Source: Solea solea
Lineage: Eukaryota; Chordata; Actinopteri; Pleuronectiformes; Soleidae
NCBI RefSeq assembly: GCF_958295425.1
Contig: NC_081136.1
Location: forward strand, 14,405,381-14,469,380
Direction of reading: 5' to 3'
DNA: 64,000 nucleotides
Shown: one piece after another, positions 49,940 to 61,469 of the stretch
Layout: every line of letters starts with the position of its first letter
Position numbering within the stretch: position 1 is the stretch's first letter
Made by a program: the position numbers and the translations under genes
Notes under the pieces: generated by a model
Seen by the model: the letters and a program-made list of their open reading frames with translations, nothing else
Told to the model about the DNA's origin: nothing
Databases searched by the model: none

Positions 49940-50489
49940 GTAAGAGCTTTCAGGGCTAGATGATGTCAGCGGGCACAGCCCAAAGATGTACAACTCGGCT
50001 CACTCTGCCACATGGCTGACGTGAATGTGTGGTTTTGTAGGAAAACGCTGTGAAATATTTGTTTCATTATTTATTGGGACACAACCACACCAAGCCATAC
50101 TGACATCTTGTCAACTTTTCATCAGAGTATGTTTCACTGAACGTTTTGAAAGCAAACCCAGAATTGTTGTCAAATCAGGTGTGTGTGTGTCCTCGGCAAC
50201 ACAAGAGACAAGTGTGACAAATTCAGAGGAAAACGAGACACATTTTGTTATCTTTATCTATATGTTATCTTTACATGTATCTACCTTACAATATCTATCT
50301 TCTGTCTGCACACGCCCCACATGTCATTATGGGGCGTCTAAACGTGCTCATGTTTTGCACCAGGTCTGCTTGATCCCTTGTGTTTTCATTAGTGCACAGA
50401 GTTTGTGTGCGGTGGCCATGACAACCCTCACCCTTTTCTTTGTATCCCCTTTCTCTTTCTCTCTCTCTCTCTCTCCCTCTCTCCCTCAG

Positions 50490-53300
50490 ACAGCAGCAGC
50501 CTCTGGGCCTCAGGACATACTAGACCCCAGCCTCCATCACACATCGAGCCCCCCACCACCGTCCCCAAAATCCCTCCAACTCTTTTTTTTTTTATACTGT
50601 TACATACTCGAGATTTACTGGCAGTGCTTTGGCTCCACCTCCTCTCACAGCGCCATGAAAGGTAGCAGGCATGCACACACACACCCCTTGTTAAGCAGTT
50701 GACAGACTGCATTGCATTTCTTAAGGCTACATCCACACTAATACCTTTTAGTTTTGCCATCACATGCATTTAACACCTGCCGTCCAGTCCACTCAGGAGT
50801 TTTGGAAACATTGCTGGCCCTGTTTTTGTTTGTCAACTCTGGGGTTGCGTTTTAGTCGGGCGGAAACGGAGGCCTTGGAAATGATGGCGCAGGTGCTCAT
50901 GTTTGCTCCCTCGTTAGGTTACGATGCATTTTTCCCTGGTGCGCTTATCATGTGACCCATTTAATGAAGAGCACACACTGCATCAGCCTCAACGGTTTCA
51001 CCTCGTCACTTGGAAAAGGTTTTTGCCTCAGCTGTTCCTCATTCCTAATTTCTGCTGTATGAGGACGGTGCAGAAGTGGCTCATTTAATGATATTTCTGT
51101 TGCATTTTTATCCAAACACCAGTTACAGTTACATGATTAACAGACAGGTAGACAGACGTTCCATGCATTTACAGATGTGTGAAAGGTTAAGTTAAACAGG
51201 TTGAGATCATCTAGGTTGAGATTGGTTTAAAGATGCTACTTGGACGTAGCCCAACGTTAGCAGGTGTTTTGCTTTGCATTATATACTATATGCATCTGTA
51301 AAGACAACCATGCCAAAGGAGTGCATGTACGTTTCATTCTCTCAATTGGCAAGGGCCATATGTGTGGACGTGTGGCCAAAGCACTGCTTGATAATGTTAT
51401 TATATTACTATAATTATTACTATTCTGTATATCATTCATATTATTGTTATTATGATTATTAATTACATGTTGAAGCATGACTTTGCAAAAAAAAACGAAA
51501 AAAAAAATAATGCTGTACATTTTTAGATATTTTAAAGAAATACAAAAAGGTATTTTTGTAATCCAGATGTTTGAAATGGTTCTGTTTGATTGATTAATGT
51601 TGTGCGTGACAAACCTTTTTTTTTTTTTGCCCTTCCTTTTGTGTGTGTCATTATAAAATGGCTAGTCATCCTGCTCTCCCGAGCAGTCCCGCTCCTGTCT
51701 GTTCTACATACTGTGTGGATTTAGATTTGCCCGTGTGTGTCTTTGTGTGGTGTCTGTACCAATGTGCTTCACCTGAGCAGTCTGATCCAGCTCGTAGTTT
51801 TTCAGTTTTGTAGGTATTTAGATGTGCTCATGGGCTGTCATCGACAGAAATTAGCCCACAGTGATCAAGGTAGATTGACCTCAGAGACCGCAATACATGG
51901 CAGACTTGAGTTCTGCTATAATTAGGAATATGCCTCTTCATTGTCTAGCAGCAGGACGGCAGCACAGCACAGAGGAATAAAAGACCAAAGGCATTTTTTT
52001 TACACTGGAGAGCTATCTAGGCTAGTGGAGTTATTCCATTTCTGACTGCTTTGTAGTCCTCAATCTGATTCCTTATGAAGTGAGACATTATTTTTTGCTG
52101 CATGTCTCCTTTGGTGTCACTCCAAAGAGCCAATCTGAATCTGAAGGGATGTTCACTTTAAGCATTTTGTCTCTCTCGTCTATTTTTAGGAAGCCAATGT
52201 GATTCAACCTTCTTTTGTTAAGTCAGAATTTGCATACAAAAGATTGGAATCTGTGAGAAGAAAAAAACATAACTTTTATAATCTTGTGTATTCTGGGCCT
52301 GCAATAACGTCTCTACTGTATGACATATCATCGAGTGATGATGTTTCTGTGACACTTTGACGCCAAAATTCTCATTCATGTCGTGTATAAAAACAAACAT
52401 CTTTTCATCTTTTCATGATAAGGCCAAGTCACATATTTTCAGGAATGTGACAGTCAAATAACAATAAAACAATAATCTTTCCTCTTCATATTTAGCCCAG
52501 ATGTGTACAATCAGACTAGTTGAATCATATACTCAGTGTTTGTAATTATTATTAATGATAATGATGATAATAATAATAACAATTATAATGATGATGATGA
52601 TGATGATATGCACGCACATCATTTTTGACTGATTTGAAGCAGTTTTTGCTTTTACAGACCTTTTTAAGCCAAGTGTGGCACCAAATTTATAAGTATTTAT
52701 AAGGTGTGCGTGTGTGTATGTTTTTATGGGTATTATGTTTTCGAATTTCATAGACAATGCCCATCATATAATTAATTGTAAGTATTATTGTAAGTTTAAT
52801 TGTATATTCATTTTGGTAGTTTTTTTCCCCCTAGAGCTTCATTTTGTGTTTGCAGCCTCCTGATTGGAACATACTGTATGTTGAAATATGAATACTGTTT
52901 TATCTTCACTGTGAAATCCATAGAAAAACATGCTTTGAACGAATGGATATTTTAGTGTTTTGTCAGCAGTACGGTACCGAAGTTCCCGTAAATTAATATG
53001 ATCCCTCTTTTTGTCAATGAAAAATACTCCTTCCTTGTTTCAGTATATTGTGTGAATACCTGTGTGTTCTGTGCATGTTCACGGCATGTGTGTGTTATTT
53101 TCTTTTCCTTAATGCATACAGTACTGTTGATATTTATGTACTTTAGCCTCATAAGGAGAAACTGTATTTCAGTGAATTGCAGAGGTGTGTTTGTTTGAAA
53201 CCAAAAAAAAAGTGATCAAAATGAGAATTTTTTTATGAAAATGTTAAATGAAGACATTTCAGGCAATCGGTCATTAAAAATTGACATCATCCTTGTTGTC
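50490..53300 (+). other. rbpms: Probable terminal 3' UTR exon of rbpms
   Basis: A long CT tract ending CCCTCAG (50458-50489) is a strong acceptor, and no good donor follows for a long way. AATAAA occurs at 51976 and 52463, and ATTAAA at 53273 followed by T/GT-rich DNA, so several poly(A) sites are possible. Read in phase 0 directly from exon 6, the first 213 nt would encode a Pro/Ser-rich alternative tail (TAAASGPQDILDPSLHHTSS onward) ending at 50702. Assignment to rbpms rests on position, strand and splice signals. Confidence 0.45.
53273..53278 (+). terminator. rbpms: Candidate distal polyadenylation signal (ATTAAA)
   Basis: ATTAAA lies at the end of an AT-rich stretch, followed within 30 nt by 'ccttgttgtcatg', a plausible GU-rich downstream element. 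It is the last such signal before the tandem array begins, so it is a reasonable distal 3' end for rbpms. Confidence 0.35.
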
Positions 53301-53379
53301 ATGATTACATATTGTCTAAATGTTATTGTGAGTGTAATGTATTAAGGGAAGTTAAACTGTTCAACTTTGCTGATGTTAG

Positions 53380-53755
53380 CCTGTGGCTAGCTTTAGCTAC
53401 TATTACCTTACGTTTATCAAGGGGAGTTACGTTAGCTAACTTTGCTGGCTTTAACTTGCTGCTACTATAGCTACTATTACCTTACGTTTATCAAGGGGAG
53501 TTACGTTAGCTAACTTTGCTGGCTTTAACTTGCTGCTACTATAGCTACTATTAGCTTATGTTTATCAAGGGGAGTTACGTTAGCTAACTTTGTTGGCTTT
53601 AACTTGCTGCTACTATAGCTACTATTAGCTTATGTTTATCAAGGGGAGTTACGTTAGCTAACTTTGCTGGCTTTAACTTGCTGCTACTATAGCTACTATT
53701 ACCTTACGTTTATCAAGGGGAGTTACGTTAGCTAACTTAGCTGGCTTTAACTTGC
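53380..53755 (+). repeat. 74-bp tandem repeat, about five copies
   Basis: The phrase 'tcaaggggagttacgttagc' recurs at 53417, 53491, 53565, 53639 and 53713, exactly 74 bp apart each time. Units differ at only a few positions (ccttacg/gcttatg, gctgg/gttgg), so the array is young. It consists of 'gttagctaac', 'gctggctttaacttgctgct' and 'atagctactatta' blocks. Confidence 0.95.
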
Positions 53756-53840
53756 TGCTCGCTTATAGCTACTATTACCTTACATATCACGTTTAGTAGC
53801 TAAAGCGAGCAGCAAGCTAACACCAGCAGTGTTAGCTACC
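53730..53840. repeat. Palindrome adjoining the 74-bp array
   Basis: After the last unit, 'ttgctgctcgctt' (53752-53764) is answered by 'aagcgagcagcaa' (53803-53815). The arms extend outwards through diverged 'gttagctaac' and 'gctaacaccagcagtgttag' and inwards through 'atagctact/agtagct'. The array unit is therefore one arm of a palindromic element. Confidence 0.75.
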
Positions 53841-56388
53841 TATAATGCTTCTCCCTTGTGCTTTTAAAAGAGACATTAAATTATAGTTTCTGCCAAGGTC
53901 CTTAATAGTGGTGAATAAATGTTACTTGAAGTAAAAAAAAAAAAAAAATCTTAGCTGGCATGATGTTTAATAAGAATTATCTTCACTTCGAAAGCTAGTT
54001 GAAAATACTTAGCCATCAGTGTTGTAGTTAAAAAAGATACCCACGCTCTTCCATGGATGTATTCATCCATAATTGCCTTAAATACTTCCCTGATGTCACA
54101 CATGCTGCCTTTGATAAATTGTGAAGCTGCGTCATAAGTCACCCTCCACAACAAATTACATTTATTAAAGGGGGATGAAAAGAATCATTTTGAATAATAA
54201 CGAGATCAGAAAATAAAGTTTCCTGCCCAGTCTACCTCATCTTTTTGACAGGTTTGATGCTCCACATTCGAGGCTGAACTCTCATCCACCTGTAAAAAGG
54301 TTAAAATATCCTCTTTTTCTCTCGCACACTTGTCATTGGGTAACACTTCCTCCACAATCCCAGAAGGCCATCAAAAGATATGTGTTTCTTACAAAGTGGT
54401 TTGTGCACCAGGGGAACCGGAGACCCCTAACTGCCCTCTGTAAGAATAGCCCTCCTAACACGGGCCAGCTACCCCTGAGACGCAGGCCGCAGCCAATTTA
54501 GTCTCTCACTTCACTGTCTCCACTGCTCTCTGTCAGCTCGTCATTCCACATGACACTCACTCGTCCATGCTTGGAGGGTTTTCACACAGGGTGTCAAAGC
54601 AGAGAGAAGTAGGGAGTAAAAGTGTTTTTGTGTTCATATGTGCAAGCAAGGGGACAGATATTCATGTGGGCACTTGCATGCGGACACTTAACTGGTAACA
54701 CTGTGTCTCAATGTCCTCACTGTTGAATTAAAAATCCTTTATATCTTTAGATTTATCCATTACTTCGACAGCCAGTCTGTATTCTGTCCATGGCCCCAAA
54801 CAATTGCTTTGCTTGGCTTGTAAAAAGCACTGACCACTGCTCACTGTAACCACTGCTTTCAGTCACAACAGTAACAGTGTCCAAATATTCAATCAAGAGA
54901 GTGCCTATTATCACTTTAAAACTATTATTCCCAACTACTAGTTTAGTATAACATGCCAATGTTTTGGTAGAACAGAATCCGGGGGGGAATGTTTGAAATG
55001 TTGTTGGTAATGGGCCATGAACCAGACATATTGTCAGATAACCAAAACTTTAAAATTCATCATGTGGAGAAAAGGAAACGGTGTAAAAACATGTATTAAA
55101 TTACTACAGTGTGGGACACAGGCCAGGAGTGGCTTATCAGACGATACCTAGTGGGTGGTGGGCCGCAAGAGCCAGCGATCAATGCGGGTTGGTGTGAGTG
55201 AGAGAGAGAAGAAACAAAGTGGAGAATGGAAAAATGGGGGTTTAAAGAACAGATTTAAAAAGGAAGTCTTAAGAAGTCTACCAAACTCAGCCACTTTTGT
55301 GTTTACCATGCACTTTTAATTGATTCCTGTAATGGTTTGAATAACGGCATACATCATTTCAATTAAAAGAATTCTATTTTAATAATTGTATTTAACAAAG
55401 TAAAGTTGAGATCTTACTATAGAGAGTTGAGTTCACACAATGAGGCAAAAAAAAAAAAAAACATTTTAACAGAATTAAGCGGGAATCAGTGCGAGTGTAA
55501 CTTTTTTTTAGGCAGCATCGTTGTTCTTTGTCATTAGCCAACCTTTGGGGTGGTGTTTCACAAGCTCTGCAAACTACAGTCAACCAGCACAGATGTTCTA
55601 CGCCTGCTCGAGAGGAAATTACTTATCCTACAAGCAGATGGCAGGAGTCTGTGTTTGTCATAAGAAAAGGGAAACCAAAAGACTTGCTCCTGATGGCCAT
55701 TTTGTAGTTGTATTTGCTCGCAAATGTCCAAATTAACTCAGGAAGGTATATATATATATATATATATATATGTACATATAGTTATAAGCCATTTGTGTGT
55801 GTGCGCTTGTTTGTTTGTATTATAATTTCTGCAGCTTTTCTCTTCTTTTAAATGGCTGGAAATCACTGAACAGATGAGATGAGATGCCAAACCCCGCCCT
55901 GGATACGTGCTAACCAAGGTAATGTCACAGTTCTTCAATTTCCATGCGTTATAGAAGAAGACCTACAACTAGCGACTAAGAATGTTGACTGACATCATAT
56001 GTTTCTTTGCGAAACCAGCAGTAGTTAGTCAGATAACTGCCAACCAACTATCCCTGGGCCTATGGAAGAGAGATTGGGGGGGTAAGTTTTCTTGTAGTTA
56101 TTCATATGTCAGTCCATCTAAAATAGATAATGGGGTCCCAGTCATCCTTCAGTGGGAAGAACCAGTGGTACAAAAATGCACCGTGACCCATTCAAGATAT
56201 TTCATTACGTTAAATTTAGCTGAGCTTGTCCAGTCCAGTGGCATGAGTCCCCAATAATCCCCGACTGTCGGGGCATCTGAAAGGGCTCAGATACAGTATT
56301 CAGCACTGACTAACCAGTGACTCATCATCCAGCAGCCTGCACACTGTCTGCAGAAGTCTGCACAGTCACTGTGTGAACAGGGATCGGC

Positions 56389-56423
<35 letters not shown>

Positions 56424-57114
56424 GGGGGGTGGGGGGTTCTTGGAAACATTACCCAACCAAAAAGCCCTGACACTCCCCACCCACGCCGTCTTTTGTGGTT
56501 ATTATACTTTTAGATAAGCTGACGACTTCAGAGTGAGGGAAGTGAGTTTGATTTCACAGCAGGGGGGTAGGTGGGTGGGTTGGTGAGGGTGGGTTTTCTT
56601 GCAGCACTGCTCTCGCCATGTTAATATTCTTCCTCCTCCTCATCCTCCTCTCATGTGCCGCTCCCCCCCCCTTGCTCGACTGGGCCCCTGCACCCGATCA
56701 AAACACTTGGGGCTAACTCTCCCACTACTGCACTGTTTCTCACTGAAGTCATCTCATCCCTGTACAATCCCCTCTTTGATTCCAGACGAGCACACAGTGA
56801 TATTATTTTAATACTTTGACTTGAGATCCAGTTACGGGGTATGGGGTTGTGTGTCATATGATAACCTCACTGAGGATGATATCATGCCATGACTGAGGCC
56901 CTTTCTCTCAGTGGACATAGAGCTCCACAGCGCCACCCAGTGGTCATGGAGAGGCGCCACAACCTGCACCCACAGTATGACACCTCTCCCATGTTCACTA
57001 ATATATGTATGTATGTATGTACAAAATCATATAAGGCCACTGCATAGTCATGTTTGACATTATCCAAACAGGAGTAAAAGAGCAGTATATGTACAGTACA
57101 TATATGTACAGTAC

Positions 57115-57146
<32 letters not shown>

Positions 57147-58234
57147 ATATATATATATGTGTATATATATGTAAAGTGAGCTATCTGGTGGACATGCCAA
57201 TCCACGGCAGTCTTTCTAGTCTGTAAAAGTAGGCTGAGGTCGCCCTCCTCTGGCCAAATAACCAAATTGCTTATGTACTCCTTGCTCTTCGAAGTTCATG
57301 AGCTTTTTTTTTTTTTTTTTTTCACCACTTGAATGAAAGTTATTATTCGCAGCATTTCTGCGACCCTGTCATGTGAGAAACCCCCGTTTCCATCATGGGT
57401 TTTTCTGTCTCACTGCTGACGATTTCACCTGAAGGCCGGCACATGACACACCCTGCTGTCATCATGTGATCACACCAGAGTCTGAGACGCTGCTGGGATG
57501 TTTTATCTCCACAAAACCTTTCTAACCCTTACCAACGATTGAAATTATTAATGCGTGATGTTTGCGCTTGATGGTGATGAACTGGTAACGTTAGCCACAC
57601 CTTCATGCTCAGTTATTCAAGATTCACTCATATTCTCTTTCTGTCAAAATCAACACTAGTATTAGACCCACGTGACTCATTAAAATCACTTTATTGTTAT
57701 AGACTAGACAGTCAAAGAGCCATTAGTGCAAACCAGCATGTTTCCCAACAGGTTAAAGGCACAAAAATGACATTTTTTTTTCATATTGTGTGGGATTGTT
57801 ATTGTGCTGCTGTTTCCTCACAGTGATGAAGGGACTAAATGCTGCTAATGTGCAGTCAAATTAAATGAACTGTCATCCATCTCTTCTTCTTACAGTGAAA
57901 ATGAGAGTTTTATGAAAAATGCCCACTAAAAAAAACCCCAATCCCAAATATGCAATACACCAATTTATTTGGATAATCCACAAACACAACCATTCTTTAT
58001 TTTTTTTTAACCACAGGAAGAAACAACAGAAAACAAAATTGTATTCTCTTCTACTGCAGGAAATAGAAATCTCAAAATGTGGATGTGGATGCTTCCACTA
58101 CAGTCAAATTGAAATATATAGTTTTTTGTGGTAGTGGGGTGTTTATTTTCCTTTTTTTAAGGCACTTGTTGACAGATGTTCACCTTCATTTTGTTTTCCC
58201 CTGCTTTTATCTGCTTTCATCAATCGCCTATTCT
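53841..58234. other. Intergenic region between rbpms and fabp2, no gene found
   Basis: It contains oligo-A 15 nt after an AATAAA (53914-53948, possibly a retroposon tail), TA runs (55747-55771, 57115-57170), a GT run (56391-56421), a T run (57305-57322) and otherwise unremarkable AT-rich sequence. Open frames here are below 130 codons and without family resemblance. Confidence 0.6.
57115..57170. repeat. (TA)n microsatellite with 'gtacagtacata' palindromes
   Basis: A TA dinucleotide tract interrupted by GTGTG, preceded by two near-identical 'atgtacagtacatat' palindromic units (about 57089-57118). Such tracts are unstable and prone to cruciform formation. Confidence 0.9.
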
Positions 58235-58240
58235 TTTATT
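58235..58240 (-). terminator. fabp2: Polyadenylation signal of fabp2
   Basis: AATAAA on the minus strand (TTTATT on plus) lies about 205 nt after the fabp2 stop, giving a short 3' UTR. Another AATAAA lies at 58142-58147. Confidence 0.6.
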
Positions 58241-58444
58241 CACATTCTCTCAAGTATTCACAGAGGTCATCCTGCAGACCACTGGACCATAATTCATCGA
58301 CTAAAACCATAAAGACATTTAGAGGAATTTGCAGTGGAAGCCCATGAGAATACACTTGACTTTTCTGACTCTCGGACAAAAACAATTCAAATCTATATCA
58401 TGCCATCGATATAAAAAATAAAATATAAAACTGCAGACTCCAGG

Positions 58445-60070
58445 TTACTGCTTCTTAAAAATCCTCTTAGCATCCACTCCCTCGTAGTTGTAACTCTGTA
58501 AGGGAGGAGACAGACGTGCGTTATTAAGCTGCAGTATTTAACATATTTCACTGGAACTGTGCAAGGATCGATGTGGACCTACAGACCTGTACCAGCTCTC
58601 CTCCCACCAGAGTTCTCGTGGTTGTCAGGACCTTGTTGTTGTCTTTTCTGGTGAATTTACCCTTCAGCATGTCGCCCTCCATCTCCCATGTACCCTGGAT
58701 ATAAATACACACTGGGTTATTACATGCTCTTCTTACGTCACGTTCCATTTATCTGTATTGGCCAAGTTTTGGTGGCAACAATTTTGAGTTTTATTCATTC
58801 CAGTTACTATACCCACTGCAGAGTGTAATGATTATACACTGGAACTTTTCCCCGCTGCTTTCAGCAGTAGCTCCAAAACTGGCTTCATTTTCTCTTTTCT
58901 CATGCATCACTATGAAATAATATTCCATATATTCTGAAAGCATTTCTGGGCGCATTAACATTATAAAGCAGCATCTGGATTGGCTGCCGCTGGTTTGAGA
59001 ACGTGTCGATCTGCAGCTCTTTGGGAAACTCACGGAGACTTCAGTGCCATCAGCCAGGCTGTAGTCAAAGGGGACGCCCAGGGTGAAGTCAATGTCCTTG
59101 GTGCGAAAAGTGCTGGACTCTTTGATGTGAAACTTGTCCCCGTTCTGCTCAATGGTGATTTTCAGGCTGTCATGTTCTGCCATCTTGCGCTTCACGACAT
59201 TAATACCTTGTTAAATAGGGGGGAAAAAAAATAAAAGCATAATTTTGAATATATAATATGTGCTGTGCTATTATAGGCTGGAATAAATAAGCAACATTTG
59301 AAGTTCTCACTGTCTCCTCCCTCAGAATTACACTGTGTCTAAGTCCAAAGGATGCATCTAAATTTAGCAACAATCAGCTTGATCTTATCAACCCCTCACT
59401 ACACTGTAGTACACTTTTTCTTTTGTTCCTTTTGTTGTTGTCTTTTAATGTTTTGATGATCAAATTTCCTTCAGCATAATCATAAAGTTAAAGTTATGTT
59501 CATTGTTCTCCTCAAATTCCGTAGGTCACCCAGGAGGGATGGTCTACGGAATTTGCAGAATGTTTGAAAATTAAATTGTGATTTGTTTAGGTTTACCTGC
59601 TCAAAATAAGATAAAAAAAATCATAACTACTCTTCTACTGTATATACCAGGGTATGGGATTCTCGAGCTGAGGAATTTTGACCACAGTGTGTAGAAAATT
59701 AAATTAAACAACTAACAAAACAATAATAACTAATGAAATAATAATTAAACAATAAAAAGTCACCTTATCGCTTGCTCCATCTTAATCTGATTTCACTATA
59801 CCAGTGTCTGAAGTAGATGTGAGGAAGAGGAGCATGATGAGAGAGCAAATGATCTTATTGGGAATAAATATGCTTCCTGTGAAAAGTCTGCAGCTGACTT
59901 TGCTTGGCCTATTTAACCACTGTATCTTAATGTTGGTGATAACGGTGTTACTTTGAGAGCTCAATATTTTCTCAGGTAGTACTTGGTATGAAACATTTGA
60001 GAGCCACTGCTGTAGATCACAAAGCCAGACAACAGGACGCTTAACTGTGAACTATACTCTCATTCTCTTT

Positions 60071-60109
<39 letters not shown>

Positions 60110-60176
60110 CCATTTGCTCCATGAACTTTTCATAGTTGTCATTGCGGTCAACTTTCCAGGTTCCATTGAAGGTCAT
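58445..60176 (-). CDS. fabp2: Intestinal fatty-acid-binding protein, four exons, 132 aa
   Basis: Coding exons on the minus strand: 60176-60110 (67 nt), 59206-59034 (173 nt), 58694-58587 (108 nt) and 58495-58445 (51 nt). This is the canonical four-exon FABP structure and totals 132 codons plus stop. The product is the 132-aa cytosolic beta-barrel FABP of enterocytes, which binds long-chain fatty acids. It has the family N-terminal signature (GTWKVDRNDNYEKFMEQMG), KESSTFR, GVPFDYSLADGTEV and the C-terminal YEGVDAKRIFKK. Trp83 and Arg107 (82 and 106 in mature numbering) of the ligand cavity are present. These features fit FABP2 better than liver, heart or brain FABPs. The gene faces rbpms tail-to-tail. 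Intron 1 contains a hAT element and a CA run directly beside the exon 1 donor. Confidence 0.97.
59513..59555. repeat. Perfect 12-bp inverted repeat in fabp2 intron 1
   Basis: 'caaattccgtag' at 59513-59524 is exactly reverse-complemented by 'ctacggaatttg' at 59544-59555, with a 19-nt loop. The arms contain a CpG and are not simple sequence. It could be the remains of a small palindromic transposon or an RNA hairpin. Confidence 0.8.
59628..60009 (-). mobile_element. Second copy of the hAT-type miniature element, in fabp2 intron 1
   Basis: Reverse-complemented, it starts CAGTGGCTCTCAAATG and follows the element at 41724-42091 block by block (acctgagaaaatattgagc, tcaaagtaac, aggcc-agcaaagtc, tcctcttcctcacat, gctgaggaattttgacc). 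It lacks the far terminal repeat at about 59628, so it is truncated at that side. Similarity by eye is about 75-80 percent. Confidence 0.8.
60072..60104. repeat. (CA)n microsatellite beside the fabp2 exon 1 donor
   Basis: A CA run of about 16 units ends only about five bases from the fabp2 exon 1 donor (on the transcribed strand it reads GT repeats directly after GTGAGTG). Length variation here sits within the first 40 nt of intron 1 and may affect splice-site context. Confidence 0.9.
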
Positions 60177-60485
60177 GGCTGCAGGCTCGTTGGGTTGAAG
60201 GCAAGCTGGTGATGATGATGCGGTACTTGCAGATCGTGGGATTGTGAATGACCACAGGCCCACACATATATATGGATATGTACCCCTCCCCTCTCCCAAT
60301 CACCCCTCACCCCTCCACAACCTACCCACACACACACACACACACAAACACGCTGGTCACTCCCACCCCCGAGCTGACATGGAAGGTGCTCATCTTTATC
60401 TCGTTGATTATCTGTCTGCTGATGTGGCCTTTTAAAGACTGTGTCAAATGTAGGGTGACGGCTGCACAACCGCGAGGATAATACG
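60177..60485 (-). promoter_or_regulatory. fabp2: fabp2 proximal promoter with TATA-like box and GATA motifs
   Basis: On the minus strand a TATA-like 'ccatatatatgtg' lies near 60273-60266, about 90 nt upstream of the ATG, which would place the start site near 60240. Further upstream are GATA motifs on the minus strand (AGATAA at about 60413-60408 and GATAAAG at about 60400-60394) and one on the plus strand (about 60477-60480). Mammalian Fabp2 promoters are driven by GATA4-type and HNF factors, so these motifs fit intestinal expression. A second CA run lies at 60328-60348. Confidence 0.5.
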
Positions 60486-61469
60486 CTCCTATAAAACCAG
60501 AGGGCAACTCCCTCTTTTGGTGAATCTGGCACAGAGAAACACTGTGGGACTTGTTGTGCAGGGCAGAGAAAAAGATAAATAAAAGACTGGGCTGTTCACA
60601 TGGCTGCCATGGCAATCTCTCAGCTGTGCCCCTCTCTGTTCCTCAATCCTTTCTTTGTCACCTAGTTTGTGCCTTGCATGGAAATGAGTTGTACAGGAAT
60701 GTCTGTGTGACACTGACAAGAGTAGTGACCCAGAAGCAAATGTGTTTGTACAGAGTTGAAAGACTGTGCCATTGTTTATCAAGTTTAATCACTGTTACAC
60801 GATGCATTCTTTGAAACATGCAGTATGGGAGCCTAGTGTATGTACCCATGAAGAGTATTGCATCACGGATTACATTCATTTTTGGACAATGGTCTTATTG
60901 TGTCATTGCATGACAATGTAGGTCAAGCACATTCTGATGTATCCAATTACATTAGATTACACTGACTCACTTGGCAGATGCCAACACCTCAGGACAGCAG
61001 GGTTTTATTTTCCACTCTAAGGTCTGTTTTTTTTAGCTTCATCTGGAGCTTTTTAACTACCTCACATTGTCCCCACCACTAAATAGAGGTCAATTAGTTT
61101 TTTGTTTTTTTTTAATGCTTTTATGCCATATCCATGTACAGTAATAATAACATTTTGAGAAAACATTGCTTATGTTTTCAGGCCAGGAGTCTGTCTGATG
61201 GTTACACTAAGCAAATTACAAAAACATATACACTGTCATGTGTACCTAATAATGTGGCCCATGAGTGTATTATGTAATATCTGAATCTACTTCAGGGTTT
61301 GATGTGCATTCACAGATGGACTTCATTCGTACCGTGGTACAAGTAGTGACAGCACTTTGTGAAATACCAGCCTGTCTGGCACAACAACCCTGTCAACCAC
61401 ATTCAAATCACTTAAAATCACCTTCCTTCCTCATTCTGAGGCAGGATTTGAACTTCAGCAGGTCATCTT

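Noticed and set aside
50025..50702. 225-codon open frame, the longest in the window
   Set aside because: Its first 155 codons are intronic and cross a CT repeat; only the portion after the acceptor at 50490 might be exonic, and more likely as 3' UTR.
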